Source of the DNA: Oceanisphaera avium
GTDB taxonomy: Bacteria > Pseudomonadota > Gammaproteobacteria > Enterobacterales > Aeromonadaceae
NCBI RefSeq assembly: GCF_002157875.1
Contig: NZ_CP021376.1
Location: 1,729,501 to 1,793,500, forward strand
Direction: 5' to 3'
Length of the DNA stretch: 64,000 nucleotides
The position numbers and the translations under genes are program-made. Under the pieces are notes generated by a model. It made no database searches, had not been told where the DNA came from, and was given only the letters and a program-made list of their open reading frames with translations. Shown here piece by piece: positions 1 through 9,589 of the stretch (position 1 is the stretch's first letter; each line of letters opens with the position of its first letter).

Positions 1-352
1 TATTACTGATGGGCTCTTTTAAGCCATAAGCAAATTTTTCCACCAAGATAAAATCACCCACCAATAAGGTCGGCATCATAGATCCTGAAGGAATTTGAAA
101 CGGCTCATAAATAAAAGAGCGCAACACTAACACCGCCGCAATCACGGGAAAGATAGAACGCGCTTGCTCCACCCAACCCGGGACACGGGCGACTCGCGCC
201 AACACGGCTTCGTTCACTTGATTACCGTGTGCGGCTTGAGTTTTAGCAATTGTACGCGCCCGCTCTGGACCCCAGCGCCATTTATCTAGCGCCCAAATAA
301 TGCCGGTCACCAAGGTGACCAGCACTAAGATCAAGGCAAAATTACTCGCCAT
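1..352 (-). CDS. lepB: Signal peptidase I, N-terminal part (cut by window edge)
   Basis: Leader peptidase I removes signal peptides from exported preproteins at the periplasmic face of the inner membrane. About 117 N-terminal residues are present; the C-terminus lies outside the window. Seen: an N-terminal hydrophobic segment (residues about 4-21), a cytoplasmic basic loop, a second hydrophobic segment (about 68-80) and the box IPSGSMMPTL that carries the catalytic serine. The ATG at 352 lies four bases from the lepA stop, so lepA-lepB is one operon as in E. coli. The catalytic lysine would be beyond the edge. Very sure. Confidence 0.95.
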   Translation of the reverse strand, partial: MASNFALILVLVTLVTGIIWALDKWRWGPERARTIAKTQAAHGNQVNEAVLARVARVPGWVEQARSIFPVIAAVLVLRSFIYEPFQIPSGSMMPTLLVGDFILVEKFAYGLKEPISN

Positions 353-355
353 AAC

Positions 356-2152
356 TTACTTGTCCTTTCCGACATGTAGAATTGCTAAGAAGGCATCTTG
401 AGGAATATCGACCCGGCCCAATGACTTCATGCGCTTTTTACCTTCTTTTTGCTTAGAAAGTAGCTTTTTCTTACGACTCACGTCGCCACCATAACACTTA
501 GCGGTAACGTCTTTACGTAAGGCTTTTACAGTGCTGCGTGAGATAATTTGGCTACCAATTGAGGCTTGAATAGCAATATCAAACATTTGGCGCGGGATCA
601 GCTCGCGCATTTTATCAACCAATAACCGGCCACGATACACAGCGTTCGCTTTATGGGTGATCACTGCTAGAGCATCGACGCGATCCCCATTAATCATAAT
701 ATCTAAGCGCACCATGTCAGCCGTTTCAAAGCGACTAAAACCATAATCTAGCGAGGCATAGCCGCGGCTGCAAGATTTTAAGCGATCAAAGAAGTCTAAC
801 ACCACTTCCGCCATCGGAATATCATAGGTAAGTGCCACTTGGTTACCGTGATAAACCATATTCTTTTGCACGCCGCGCTTTTCAATACACAGCGTAATCA
901 CGTTGCCTAAGTATTCTTGCGGTACCAGTATATGACACTCAGAGATAGGCTCGCGCAGCTCTTCAATTTCATTTAAAGCCGGTAAGTTAGAGGGGCTAGA
1001 AACATAGATAATATTGCCATCGGTTTTTACCACCTCATACACGACCGTAGGTGCTGTGGTAATTAAGTCCAAGTCATATTCACGCTCTAAGCGCTCTTGG
1101 ATAATTTCCATGTGCAATAAGCCAAGGAAACCACAGCGAAACCCAAAGCCTAGGGCATTAGACGTTTCTGGCTCATAGAATAAAGAGGCATCGTTTAGCG
1201 ATAATTTATCTAGGGCATCACGAAAGGTCTCATAATCATCGGCAGAGATAGGGAATAAACCCGCATACACTTGTGGCTTCACTTTTTGAAAACCAGGTAA
1301 GGCCAGCTCAGCACCATGTTTGGCATGGGTGAGTGTATCGCCTACCGGCGCGCCATGAATTTCTTTAATGCCGCACACTACCCAGCCTACTTCACCACAG
1401 CCTAAGCCGTCGGTGTCGGTTTGTTTAGGTGTAAAAATACCAATGCGATCCACGCCCCAGACTTGCCCGGTGGTCATCACTTTGATTTTATCGTTTTTCT
1501 TAAGCTGGCCATGTTTAATACGCACCAAAGACACCACGCCTAAGTAGGGGTCAAACCAAGAGTCGATAATCAAGGCTTGTAGCGGCGCCTCAGGATCGCC
1601 CTCGGGCGCTGGAATTTGACTAACAATGCGCTCTAGTACTTCATTCATACCGACGCCAGTTTTAGCTGAGCAGCGCACGGCGTCCATGGCGACAATACCA
1701 ACAATATCTTCTATTTCGGCTGCTACGCGCTCAGGTTCGGCCTGAGGTAAGTCGATTTTGTTTAAAATCGGCACCACTTCTAGATCCATATCTAGCGCGG
1801 TATAGCAGTTGGCCAAAGTCTGTGCCTCAACACCCTGACCTGCGTCTACTACCAGCAAGGCGCCTTCACAAGCGGCCAAAGAGCGGGACACCTCATAGGA
1901 AAAGTCCACGTGTCCTGGGGTATCAATAAAGTTCAGCTGATAGGTTTCGCCGTCGTCGGCCTGGTAGTTCAGGGTCACACTTTGCGCTTTAATGGTAATG
2001 CCACGCTCGCGCTCCAGATCCATGGAGTCGAGCACTTGTTGCTGCATTTCACGATCTGACAAGCCGCCACACACCTGGATCAAACGATCGGACAGGGTGG
2101 ACTTGCCGTGGTCAATATGAGCGATGACGGAAAAGTTACGAATGTGCTTCAT
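356..2152 (-). CDS. lepA: Elongation factor 4 (LepA) translational GTPase
   Basis: LepA is a ribosome-binding GTPase that acts on stalled or misassembled translation complexes. The 598 residues match the usual 599. Seen: G1 AHIDHGKS at residues 11-18, G3 DTPGH, G4 NKID, then EF-G-like domains and the LepA-specific C-terminal domain ending in a Lys-rich segment. I start at ATG 2152 (MKHIRNFS), the family's conserved start; a TTG 33 bases upstream keeps the frame open but adds residues absent from homologues. It is the first gene of lepA-lepB. Very sure. Confidence 0.96.
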   Translation of the reverse strand: MKHIRNFSVIAHIDHGKSTLSDRLIQVCGGLSDREMQQQVLDSMDLERERGITIKAQSVTLNYQADDGETYQLNFIDTPGHVDFSYEVSRSLAACEGALLVVDAGQGVEAQTLANCYTALDMDLEVVPILNKIDLPQAEPERVAAEIEDIVGIVAMDAVRCSAKTGVGMNEVLERIVSQIPAPEGDPEAPLQALIIDSWFDPYLGVVSLVRIKHGQLKKNDKIKVMTTGQVWGVDRIGIFTPKQTDTDGLGCGEVGWVVCGIKEIHGAPVGDTLTHAKHGAELALPGFQKVKPQVYAGLFPISADDYETFRDALDKLSLNDASLFYEPETSNALGFGFRCGFLGLLHMEIIQERLEREYDLDLITTAPTVVYEVVKTDGNIIYVSSPSNLPALNEIEELREPISECHILVPQEYLGNVITLCIEKRGVQKNMVYHGNQVALTYDIPMAEVVLDFFDRLKSCSRGYASLDYGFSRFETADMVRLDIMINGDRVDALAVITHKANAVYRGRLLVDKMRELIPRQMFDIAIQASIGSQIISRSTVKALRKDVTAKCYGGDVSRKKKLLSKQKEGKKRMKSLGRVDIPQDAFLAILHVGKDK

Positions 2153-2273
2153 GATGCGATAAGGAGTCCGTAGTCTGAAAAGCAAAGGTGAAAGGCAGGA
2201 TTCTACTGGATTAGCATTACCGAGGCCAATCCTTAGTCAATATTGGTTTAGTAAGCCATTCAGGGAGAGGCAG

Positions 2274-2741
2274 CTAGGGGGTGTCGAGATCCTGTGCCAG
2301 CTGGGTAGAGGCTAACATGGTAGAGAGGATCACCGGCTCAGTCACTAATTGCCCGCCCCGGTCTGCCCAGCGCGCCGCCAGTACAAACCCGAGTAAGCCG
2401 CCCACAGCCGCACCCAGTATGGTGCCGCCGTCGCCCAAGCCAAGGCCGATGCTCGCGCCTAATGCGCCAGCCATGACTAATAGTAACGGCAATAAATAGA
2501 CTAAAAAAGCGCTGCTAATCAGGCTGTGCTCAGGAATGCCGATCCGCACTTGTTGATTAACGGTCAAGCTTAAGTCGGTCGCGATTAAAAAACGGTGATC
2601 TCGCCCTGGAAGTGCTTTAGACACAATGCCAGTACCACAGTGGCTGCTTTGTTTGCATTGACCACAGGCTGACTTACTAAAACACACTACTTCCACCTTG
2701 CCATCGTATACGGCAGAAACAGTGGCAATTTCTTCAATCAT
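2274..2741 (-). CDS. rseC: SoxR-reducing / sigma-E regulatory protein RseC
   Basis: RseC is an inner-membrane protein at the end of the rpoE operon; family members modulate sigma-E activity and belong to the group needed to reduce SoxR. 155 residues against 159 in E. coli. Seen: an N-terminal cysteine cluster (C-x2-C, then a later Cys) in about the first 40 residues, followed by two adjacent hydrophobic helices (about 75-120). ATG 2741 gives the family start MIEE; a TTG two codons upstream is also open. It follows rseB by 41 bases. Confidence 0.9.
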   Translation of the reverse strand: MIEEIATVSAVYDGKVEVVCFSKSACGQCKQSSHCGTGIVSKALPGRDHRFLIATDLSLTVNQQVRIGIPEHSLISSAFLVYLLPLLLVMAGALGASIGLGLGDGGTILGAAVGGLLGFVLAARWADRGGQLVTEPVILSTMLASTQLAQDLDTP

Positions 2742-2782
2742 AAGCAACGCTCGCTACAGTTCGTTCAACCACTTGGCCTAGA

Positions 2783-3757
2783 TTAAGGCTTCTCGACTCG
2801 ACTAATACTCTCAACAATATGGCGCGCAGTTTCTACAGGAATAGCTCCTACAACCGTAATATCGTTGCCTTCCGGTGAAGTGACACTTAATAAATGCGTG
2901 GCGCCTTGGCGAACTAATTGTTGTTTCACTTCCGCCGAAGGTTTGGCCTTACTTAAATAGACAGAGACATCGACTAAGCTGTTAGACAGCATAATATAAT
3001 CCACCGACTGTTCGGTAATGGGCAACTTATGCTTATCTTGAGAGCGCAACTCAAAACCTGAAGGTAACCAGCCAAATTTCCAAGGCAGCGTCTGGCTAGC
3101 TCCCGGATAGACATCGGCAATGGATACCACAGCCGGTAAGTCAGCTTCTTTTAACTCTTTAATTAATGGGCTTGGCTGTTCACTTACTTTAAGCGCCACC
3201 CCCATACTTTGCTCTACTAAGTTGGCCTCTTCGCTAAGCGTGTCGAGCTTAACCAATAAGCCGGTTTCTTGATCTAGCCATAATACATAGCCGTAATAAT
3301 CGGGGGACTTAGGCACTAAGCGCACCACTTGGGCTACTCGGCCAAGCACGCGACTGCGCCCCGCAGACACCGCATCGTAATGAGCATGTAACGAGCGCAG
3401 CGACATTTGCTGCAGTCGATAAAAAAGACCGGGTAGGCTTGAGTTTTTTAAGGTGTAGCCACCTTGGTTAGCATCAAAGAAGCTGGTTTCATCATCTCTT
3501 TGCACAAATTCACGAGGCCGCCCATTTAAGTGGGTTAAATGGGTAAACACTTGATTGTCTATATGGCCGCGCGTAAGACGCTTAGGCTCTAACTCTCCTT
3601 GGCTAAACTCAATCAGGGTGAGTTCAAAATTAAGCTCTTGATAGGCTTGCTGCATACGCGCTAATAAATCAGGTGCTGCCCCATCTTCGGCCAGCACCTG
3701 ACTAGAAAAAACCCATGTCACGATCAGGAATACGGCACTCAGCCCCTGTTTTTTCAA
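2783..3757 (-). CDS. rseB: Periplasmic anti-sigma-E cofactor RseB
   Basis: RseB binds the periplasmic part of RseA and shields it from DegS cleavage until lipopolysaccharide or outer-membrane stress releases it. From TTG 3757 the protein has 324 residues (E. coli 318), with a signal peptide ending in VLA before EDGA. An in-frame GTG at 3838 would add 27 hydrophilic residues ahead of that signal peptide; the TTG has an AAAGG ribosome site eight bases upstream and gives a normal n-region, so I prefer it. Conserved RseB features such as YGYVLWLD and IPVETARHI are present. The start is the uncertain part. Confidence 0.88.
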   Translation of the reverse strand: MKKQGLSAVFLIVTWVFSSQVLAEDGAAPDLLARMQQAYQELNFELTLIEFSQGELEPKRLTRGHIDNQVFTHLTHLNGRPREFVQRDDETSFFDANQGGYTLKNSSLPGLFYRLQQMSLRSLHAHYDAVSAGRSRVLGRVAQVVRLVPKSPDYYGYVLWLDQETGLLVKLDTLSEEANLVEQSMGVALKVSEQPSPLIKELKEADLPAVVSIADVYPGASQTLPWKFGWLPSGFELRSQDKHKLPITEQSVDYIMLSNSLVDVSVYLSKAKPSAEVKQQLVRQGATHLLSVTSPEGNDITVVGAIPVETARHIVESISRVEKP

Positions 3758-3853
3758 AGTGTTTACCTTTCTTTTAACGCATTCATCAGTGTCATCATGG
3801 GCTTTATGCTGGATAACCTTATCCTTTTTTACTGCCACACCTTTTTCCTACCA

Positions 3854-4450
3854 CTAGTGTTGGCGTAAACGCTGTTGTAGCTCATGATCCATTAGCAACT
3901 CATGAATACGTCTTTGCTGCTCTAACTGCGCTTGTTCTTGAGTAGGCTGCAGTGAGGAGTTTTTGTAATTTAAGCTCACCGGCGTCGCACCGCCATTCAA
4001 GGGCACGGTATTGAGTACCGGTGACTGTAAGTCTTGCTGGCTGTATTGCTGCACGCCCACAATTAAGGCAGCAGACACAGAAGCCGCGATAGCAAATTGC
4101 CCCGCATAACGCAGCATAGGCGCTAACTTACCAAAGCGCGCACGTACTACATTACTGTTGGTGCTCGGTGCAGATTGATTAGCGGGCTCAAGATTTGCCG
4201 TGGTATGAACGCCACTAAAGGGAGCGTCGTCGGCTAAAGCAGCCATCACGTTATCGCTCATATCCTGATGCAAATGCGTGGCGAGATCGCTGCGCAAAGC
4301 ATCGCCATACAGATGGTAACGAGCAAAAGTACCGGCCATCTCAGGCTCATCGCTAAGTAATTCTAGCAATACTTTATCTTGTAACTCACCATCGACTAAG
4401 GCCGAAATCTGCTCTTTATTATTCGCAAGGTGTGCCATGTCGTTTGCCAT
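3854..4450 (-). CDS. rseA: Anti-sigma-E factor RseA
   Basis: RseA is a single-pass inner-membrane protein that holds sigma-E inactive; DegS and RseP cut it during envelope stress. 198 residues. Seen: the N-terminal sigma-binding part with the family signature ISALVDGEL at about 15-23 and a Trp-less FARYHLYGDAL stretch, a basic juxtamembrane segment, one hydrophobic helix (about 116-130, GQFAIAASVSAALIVGV) and a Gln-rich periplasmic tail. It lies 16 bases after rpoE in the same operon. Sequence outside the sigma-binding part diverges, as is usual. Confidence 0.92.
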   Translation of the reverse strand: MANDMAHLANNKEQISALVDGELQDKVLLELLSDEPEMAGTFARYHLYGDALRSDLATHLHQDMSDNVMAALADDAPFSGVHTTANLEPANQSAPSTNSNVVRARFGKLAPMLRYAGQFAIAASVSAALIVGVQQYSQQDLQSPVLNTVPLNGGATPVSLNYKNSSLQPTQEQAQLEQQRRIHELLMDHELQQRLRQH

Positions 4451-4466
4451 AACAATTATTCTCCGT

Positions 4467-5045
4467 TCAACCCTGAAGTAACGGCTGGACTCGCTTATCG
4501 ATAGCTTCTCGTGCTCGAAAAATTCGAGAGCGAACTGTTCCTACTGGGCAGTCCATCACGTTGGCTATGTCTTCGTAGCTCATCCCTTCCAACTCTCGCA
4601 AGGTTATCGCCGTTTTAAGATCTTCAGGCAGTGCGTTAATAGTGTCAAATACTGCCTGCTTAATCTCTTCTGATAGCATGAGTCGCTCAGGTGAAGCTTG
4701 ATCTCTTAAGCCATTACCACCGTCGTAATACTCTGCGTCGTCTACTTCAACATCGCTACTAGGTGGCCGTCTTTTTTGTGCCACTAAGTAATTTTTCGCC
4801 GTGTTTACCGCAATGCGATACAACCAAGTATAAAAAGCGCTATCGCCTCTAAATCCGGGTAAGGCGCGATAGGCTTTAATAAAGGCTTCTTGCGTCACAT
4901 CCGGCACATCACCTGAGTTGGACACATATCGTGAGACTAGGTTCGCTACTTTATGCTGATATTTTTTTACCAGTAAGCCGTAAGCGTTTTTATCACCACG
5001 CTGCACCCGTTCAACCAGCTGCTGATCTGTGAATTGATCGCTCAT
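4467..5045 (-). CDS. rpoE: Extracytoplasmic stress sigma factor RpoE (sigma-E)
   Basis: Sigma-E directs RNA polymerase to envelope-stress promoters (GAACTT, about 16 bases, TCTGA-like). 192 residues from ATG 5045 (MSDQFTDQQ), one longer than E. coli; the open frame extends 14 codons upstream but lacks similarity. Seen: region 2 with DVTQEAFIKAYRAL and the FYTWLYRIAVNTAKNYL stretch, and region 4 helix-turn-helix YEDIANVMDCPVGTVRSR. It heads rpoE-rseA-rseB-rseC and is divergent from nadB, as in E. coli. A sigma-E-like promoter upstream suggests autoregulation. Confidence 0.97.
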   Translation of the reverse strand: MSDQFTDQQLVERVQRGDKNAYGLLVKKYQHKVANLVSRYVSNSGDVPDVTQEAFIKAYRALPGFRGDSAFYTWLYRIAVNTAKNYLVAQKRRPPSSDVEVDDAEYYDGGNGLRDQASPERLMLSEEIKQAVFDTINALPEDLKTAITLRELEGMSYEDIANVMDCPVGTVRSRIFRAREAIDKRVQPLLQG

Positions 5046-5109
5046 GGGAGCCGCGTAACCTCCGAATAATCCGATGTAACATGCCATCGGCTCGTAATAA
5101 GCGCACCTG

Positions 5110-5137
5110 TATTGACTACGGATGCGGAGAAAAGTTC
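5110..5137 (-). promoter_or_regulatory. Putative sigma-E-dependent promoter of rpoE
   Basis: On the minus strand GAACTT (5137-5132) is followed after exactly 16 bases by TCAATA (5115-5110), close to the sigma-E consensus. It lies about 65 bases before the rpoE ATG, where E. coli has its autoregulated promoter. The -35 box is exact; the -10 is approximate. Confidence 0.5.
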
Positions 5138-5228
5138 TGAACTCATTTGAGATAGTTAATTCTGGCTGCGCCTACTGCTTGCATGGGATAACATAGAAAA
5201 ACTATCCACCTTGGGTCAATGATACTTT

Positions 5229-6845
5229 ATGAAGGATCCTGTTGAATACCTTTGCGACGTGCTCATTATTGGTAGTGGCGCCGCTGGCTTGTCTTTGGCT
5301 TTAAAACTGGCCGATCACGCCCAAGTACATCTACTCAGTAAAGGCCCCCTTGCAGAGGGCTCGACCTTCTACGCTCAAGGTGGCATTGCCGCCGTGTTTG
5401 ATGAAACCGACAGTATCGAGTCTCATGTAGCCGACACCTTAATTGCCGGTGCTGGCCTGTGCGATCCTGCGGTGGTGGAATATACCGCCCGCCAAGCGCC
5501 GGATGCTATTCAATGGCTTATTGAACAAGGCGTGCCCTTTGATACCGAACCCTCAGCTCAAGGCAAAGCGGCGTATCACTTAACCCGAGAAGGAGGCCAC
5601 AGTCATCGACGTATTTTTCATGCCGCCGATGCCACGGGAAAAGCGGTGCAGCTCACTTTAAATGAGCGAGTACGCCAACATCCTAACATTCATATTCTTG
5701 AAAGGGTCAATGCGCTGGACTTAATTACTAGCGCTAAGCTGGGAGATGACACCACTAAAACCGGCGAACCCAATCGTATCTTAGGTGCCTATGTCTGGAA
5801 CCGCGATAAAGAGCGAGTGGAAACCATACAAGCACGTTTTGTGGCCATGGCCACTGGCGGTGCTTCTAAGGTTTACCAATATACTTCCAATCCCGATGTC
5901 AGCTCTGGCGATGGCATTGCCATGGCGTGGCGAGCAGGATGTAGAGTGGCGAATATGGAATTTAACCAATTTCATCCCACCAGCTTATTTCACCCCGATG
6001 ATAACAACTTTTTGCTCACAGAGGCGCTGCGCGGTGAAGGTGCGCTGTTAAAACGCCCAGATGGCAGTCGCTTTATGCCAGATTATGACTCACGAGGCGA
6101 GCTAGCTCCGCGGGATATCGTGGCGCGCGCCATCGATCATGAGATGAAACGCCTGGGTGCCGAGTGCATGTATTTAGACATTAGCCACCAACCGCGCGAC
6201 TTTATTCTTAAACACTTTCCTACTATTTATGAGCGCTGCTTAAAAGTAGGCATCGACATTACTTGTCAAGCGATGCCGGTAGTGCCTGCCGCGCATTACA
6301 CCTGTGGCGGCGTAATGGTGGATGAGCATAGCCAAACCGATATTTCTGGTTTATATGCCATTGGTGAGGTCTCTTATACTGGCTTACACGGCGCTAATCG
6401 CATGGCGTCTAATTCTTTATTAGAGTGCATCGTCTTTGCTCGCGCCGCTGGTCAAGATATTCTAGCTAAGCTGGCTAGTACACCGCCTCCCCCTATCTTG
6501 CCACTGTGGGATGAAAGTCGAGTAGCCGACTCCGATGAAGAAGTGGTCATTCACCATAACTGGCATGAATTGCGGTTATTTATGTGGGATTACGTAGGCA
6601 TTGTGCGTTCAAACAAACGCTTGGAACGAGCCAAGCGTCGAATTGAATTGTTACAGCAAGAAATTGAGGAATATTACCGCCACTTTAGAGTGAGTAATAA
6701 TTTATTAGAGCTACGTAATTTGGCACAAGTCGCGGAGCTTATTATCCGCTCGGCCATGGCGCGCAAAGAATCGCGCGGCTTACACTACACCTTGGATTAT
6801 CCAGACCCAGCGCCCGATCCTAAGCCGACAATCTTAGAGCCTTAA
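5229..6845 (+). CDS. nadB: L-aspartate oxidase (quinolinate synthase B subunit)
   Basis: NadB is a cytoplasmic FAD flavoprotein that oxidises L-aspartate to iminoaspartate, the first step of de novo NAD synthesis, and passes it to NadA. 538 residues (E. coli 540). Seen: the dinucleotide-binding [11 protein letters not shown] at about 16-26, YAQGGIAA, the succinate-dehydrogenase-like HPTSLF and EALRGEGA active-site region, [12 protein letters not shown], and a C-terminal helical domain. ATG 5229 fits the family start. Divergent from rpoE, an old arrangement. NadA is not in the window. Confidence 0.96.
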   Translation: MKDPVEYLCDVLIIGSGAAGLSLALKLADHAQVHLLSKGPLAEGSTFYAQGGIAAVFDETDSIESHVADTLIAGAGLCDPAVVEYTARQAPDAIQWLIEQGVPFDTEPSAQGKAAYHLTREGGHSHRRIFHAADATGKAVQLTLNERVRQHPNIHILERVNALDLITSAKLGDDTTKTGEPNRILGAYVWNRDKERVETIQARFVAMATGGASKVYQYTSNPDVSSGDGIAMAWRAGCRVANMEFNQFHPTSLFHPDDNNFLLTEALRGEGALLKRPDGSRFMPDYDSRGELAPRDIVARAIDHEMKRLGAECMYLDISHQPRDFILKHFPTIYERCLKVGIDITCQAMPVVPAAHYTCGGVMVDEHSQTDISGLYAIGEVSYTGLHGANRMASNSLLECIVFARAAGQDILAKLASTPPPPILPLWDESRVADSDEEVVIHHNWHELRLFMWDYVGIVRSNKRLERAKRRIELLQQEIEEYYRHFRVSNNLLELRNLAQVAELIIRSAMARKESRGLHYTLDYPDPAPDPKPTILEP

Positions 6846-6869
6846 AAAACGCGGTACGTGTTACGCCAT

Positions 6870-6912
6870 ACGCTGTAAGTACAAAAGCGTGTTTATCTTT
6901 AACTTACGGCGT
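6870..6912. repeat. Inverted repeat between nadB and ygfX
   Basis: An 11-base arm at 6870-6880 pairs with 6902-6912 with one G-U wobble. It sits between the convergent ends of nadB and ygfX and may act as a weak terminator for either, but no U-tract follows. Confidence 0.35.
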
Positions 6913-6924
6913 ACAAAGTTAGGC

Positions 6925-7323
6925 TTACGGTCGTTTTTCTGGTGCTGCTTGCAATATTAATTGCGCTAGACGCCGATACACTCCGTCTGATACTGCGTCT
7001 TGAAAGAGCCAAGCACAAGGCAAGCGTTGCTCATCCAGCATAAGTAATAAAAAGCCGGGCCCTACTCGGCTGTGATGAGACAAGCGCCCTTGTTGGCCGT
7101 TAATCAGCAATTGACCTTGGTTATACTCTCCTCTTAGCACATAGCTGCGGCTGCGATAAACTAACCCGCCACAGACGAGTAACCACACCGGCGTAAACCA
7201 CGGCAATATATCGCCTCGCAGTAAAAAATAGGCGGGTAGCCACCACAGGCTCGCCGCTGTTAACAAATAGTAAGCATGAAAGCGCGAAGCACTAGCGTTG
7301 ATTTCGAATCTGGTTACGCTCAA
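6925..7323 (-). CDS. ygfX: YgfX/CptA family membrane protein
   Basis: YgfX proteins are small inner-membrane proteins encoded next to SdhE; the E. coli one has been described as the toxin partner CptA and as affecting the cytoskeleton, though its main role is unsettled. 132 residues with two hydrophobic helices (about 18-35 and 42-55) followed by a soluble tail. The start is TTG 7323, inside the end of sdhE, with GGAG seven bases before it; no ATG fits the family length. The 32-base overlap implies translational coupling to sdhE. Assigned mostly from location, length and topology. Confidence 0.75.
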   Translation of the reverse strand: MSVTRFEINASASRFHAYYLLTAASLWWLPAYFLLRGDILPWFTPVWLLVCGGLVYRSRSYVLRGEYNQGQLLINGQQGRLSHHSRVGPGFLLLMLDEQRLPCAWLFQDAVSDGVYRRLAQLILQAAPEKRP

Positions 7324-7555
7324 GAATGAACTCCACCATGGCTTGAAACTCAGGCTGTGCTGAGCTTTGATGTCCCATTAACCAAGCAAATAAGTCAGGA
7401 TCGTCACATTCCAATAACCGTTCAAATACTTGTTGCTGGCTAGGTGACAGCCCCTCGTACTCGTGCTCTACAAAGGGAGCGAGTAAGACATCTAGCTCCA
7501 ACATGCCACGGCGGCACGCCCAGATTAAACGCGATTTATTAGTGGCACTCAGCAT
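7292..7555 (-). CDS. sdhE: FAD assembly factor SdhE
   Basis: SdhE helps covalent attachment of FAD to succinate dehydrogenase and fumarate reductase flavoprotein subunits. 87 residues. Seen: the defining RGMLELD motif (RGxxE, about residues 15-20), FVEHEYEGLS and LLECDDPDLFAWLMG, nearly identical in pattern to E. coli SdhE. ATG 7555 (MLSATNKSR) aligns with the family start and has GGG seven bases before it; another ATG lies two codons upstream. It pairs with ygfX downstream. Confidence 0.94.
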   Translation of the reverse strand: MLSATNKSRLIWACRRGMLELDVLLAPFVEHEYEGLSPSQQQVFERLLECDDPDLFAWLMGHQSSAQPEFQAMVEFILERNQIRNQR

Positions 7556-7690
7556 ATGCATACCCAAAAGATAAAACGAAACTCATAGTATAAGCTCCAA
7601 TGACTACTGACAAATGTGTTAGTCATCTTTACCATGGGGCTCACACTTGACTTACTTTAACCTTATTCCTTGCCTATAAAGGGAGCTTAC

Positions 7691-8593
7691 ATGTTGACTC
7701 TTTCTTCTTCTCCCACGTTATATCCACTGAGCGACCGAGGCGTAATTAGCCTCACCGGTGACGACAGAACCAAATATCTTCAAGGACAAGTGACCTGCGA
7801 TGTTGCCTTACTCAATTCTGGTGAGGCGACCTTAGGCGGTCATTGTGACAGTAAAGGCCGCTTATGGGGCAGTTTTTGGCTAGCCAATCTAAGAGAGGAG
7901 TTATTACTCATTACTAACGCCTCTTTACTGGAGCGCCAATTACCAGAGCTGAAAAAATTTGCGGTGTTCGCTAAAACTGAGGTCGTCGATGCTACGCTAC
8001 AATGGCAAGTATATGGTTTGGCGGGTGAGGGCTTATCTTATTGGCTTGATCAACAAGTCACAGGCGATAACCTCTGGCAAGGAGGTGTGGTTATTCCCGT
8101 AGCCGCTGAGCATGCTCTACTGGTCTTGCCTAAGGATTCACCGGCGCCTGAGTTACCGATCGGCAGTGAACAAGCATGGCGCGGTTTAATGATCCAAGCC
8201 GGCATACCAGAGCTACACGCCGAGCACCAAGGCGAATATATTCCCCAAATGCTAAACTTACAGGCACTCGATGGCATTAGCTTTACTAAAGGCTGCTATA
8301 TGGGCCAAGAAACTGTGGCGCGAGCAAAATATCGCGGTGCCAATAAAAAAGTCATGTATATTTTATCTGGCACTGCCAGTGCGCCTATTAGTGTTAATCA
8401 AGATCTTGAGCTCCAACTGGGTGAGAACTGGCGCCGCGCCGGTACTGTATTAAATGTGTATCAAGATGGAGAGCAATGCTTAATCACCTCTGTGCTTAAC
8501 AAAGATCTTGAAGCTGACACTGTGTTTCGCATTAAAGGACAAGACGACAGTCGTTTTAGCTTACAAACACTGCCTTACTCCTTAACTGAGTAA
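7691..8593 (+). CDS. ygfZ: tRNA-modifying / Fe-S maintenance protein YgfZ (folate-binding)
   Basis: YgfZ is a tetrahydrofolate-binding paralogue of the glycine cleavage T-protein; it supports some Fe-S enzymes, including the tRNA methylthiolase MiaB. 300 residues. The diagnostic motif KGCYMGQE with the conserved cysteine is present at about residues 197-204, preceded by the T-protein-like N-terminal fold (TKYLQGQVTCDV). ATG 7691 has AAGGGAG before it; a TTG seven codons earlier is open but poorer. It is divergent from sdhE, as in E. coli. Confidence 0.94.
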   Translation: MLTLSSSPTLYPLSDRGVISLTGDDRTKYLQGQVTCDVALLNSGEATLGGHCDSKGRLWGSFWLANLREELLLITNASLLERQLPELKKFAVFAKTEVVDATLQWQVYGLAGEGLSYWLDQQVTGDNLWQGGVVIPVAAEHALLVLPKDSPAPELPIGSEQAWRGLMIQAGIPELHAEHQGEYIPQMLNLQALDGISFTKGCYMGQETVARAKYRGANKKVMYILSGTASAPISVNQDLELQLGENWRRAGTVLNVYQDGEQCLITSVLNKDLEADTVFRIKGQDDSRFSLQTLPYSLTE

Positions 8594-8629
8594 GCAGCCA
8601 AGCTCACTCCTCTCTTTTTAGGTTATTGC

Positions 8630-8668
8630 ACACCCCTCTTAGCTAACACGGCTGAGATGGGTGTTTTA
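8630..8668 (+). terminator. Rho-independent terminator after ygfZ
   Basis: A 14-base stem (8630-8643 with 8651-8664, two mismatches) and a seven-base loop are followed by TTTTA. It separates ygfZ from the PACE gene 23 bases later. Confidence 0.6.
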
Positions 8669-8690
8669 TCTACTTTATATCGGAGTCATA

Positions 8691-9128
8691 ATGCGTAATA
8701 CCCTAGATCGTATTCGCCATACCTTAGGCTTTGAAATTATTGGCCTGCTTATTTTTACCCCCTTTGCCACCTTGTTCTTTGGTTATAACATGTTTGAAAT
8801 GGGCTTAATGGCGGTAGTCGGCTCTATTATCGCGACCGTATGGAACTACATTTATAATGTGTTGTTCGATCACGCCATGGTAAAAGTTCGTCAAGACGTT
8901 CATAAAACTACTGCCATTCGTATTCTTCATGCCTGTCTTTTTGAAGGCGGACTCTTGGTCTTTTTCCTGCCTATGATTGCGTGGCATTTAAAGATTAGCT
9001 TGTGGGAAGCCTTTACCATGGGCATGGCCATGTCGGCTTTTTATCTTAGCTATGCCTTTGTCTATAACCTTATTTACGACAAAGTATTTCCGATCCCCGA
9101 CAACTTGGCGCAAGCGCAACGCACCTGA
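8691..9128 (+). CDS. PACE family multidrug/biocide efflux protein
   Basis: Proteobacterial antimicrobial compound efflux (PACE) proteins such as AceI export biocides like chlorhexidine; natural substrates may include short diamines. 145 residues with four predicted membrane helices in two tandem bacterial-transmembrane-pair repeats. Seen: the characteristic RILHACLFEGGLL motif in helix 3 and the W-N-x-I-Y-N pattern after helix 2, with an acidic residue (Glu, about position 15) in helix 1 as in the family. ATG 8691 has CGGAG eight bases upstream. It appears monocistronic. Specific substrate not deducible. Confidence 0.85.
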   Translation: MRNTLDRIRHTLGFEIIGLLIFTPFATLFFGYNMFEMGLMAVVGSIIATVWNYIYNVLFDHAMVKVRQDVHKTTAIRILHACLFEGGLLVFFLPMIAWHLKISLWEAFTMGMAMSAFYLSYAFVYNLIYDKVFPIPDNLAQAQRT

Positions 9129-9589
9129 AAGGATCAAGGCGATGAGCACTAATGCTCGCCCTCTTTAAACAACGCTCGGTTTAATTACCGAGCTGCTTGT
9201 TAGTCACGACAGCGTGAAGTTAATCACAATTCCCAAATAATTTAGCCAAGATTTTTAGCCACTTTGCGTCTATCTCCTCTTCATTATTCTTCCCTTAGCC
9301 CGCCTGCCCGCGCCTTACGCTCAACCATTTACACTTAGTAGCCACACCACGCACTAGTTAATATCGCCCCAGCACAGACTCAGTTCATTGCTATGCTCAA
9401 ACTAAGGCCGCTTATAAGTCCGTTGTTTAACCAACTGAATACAGCGTCTCGTTCAACCCACATTACTCAATCTTGTCTGTTGTCTAACAGAGATAAAAAT
9501 CAGCAACACTCACTCACAGGCGCGCCCTGTATTTAGCGTGCCAAGACCAAGACCTTAAGATTTATTATCAGCATTAAGTGAGATCGCCT
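9129..9589. other. Intergenic region upstream of doeA
   Basis: This 461-base gap holds a perfect 7-bp hairpin (9174-9180 with 9187-9193, loop TTAATT) just after the PACE gene and a weaker one at about 9140-9162. The rest is C-rich on the plus strand and should contain the doeA promoter and any DoeX operator, but I see no clear -35/-10 pair. A 48-codon frame from about 9392 has no ribosome site and is not called. Confidence 0.4.

Noticed and set aside
2281..2499. 72-codon plus-strand frame opposite rseC
   Set aside because: Antisense to a clear rseC, with low-complexity translation.
9392..9535. 48-codon ATG frame upstream of doeA
   Set aside because: No Shine-Dalgarno and no recognisable composition; likely chance in the leader region.
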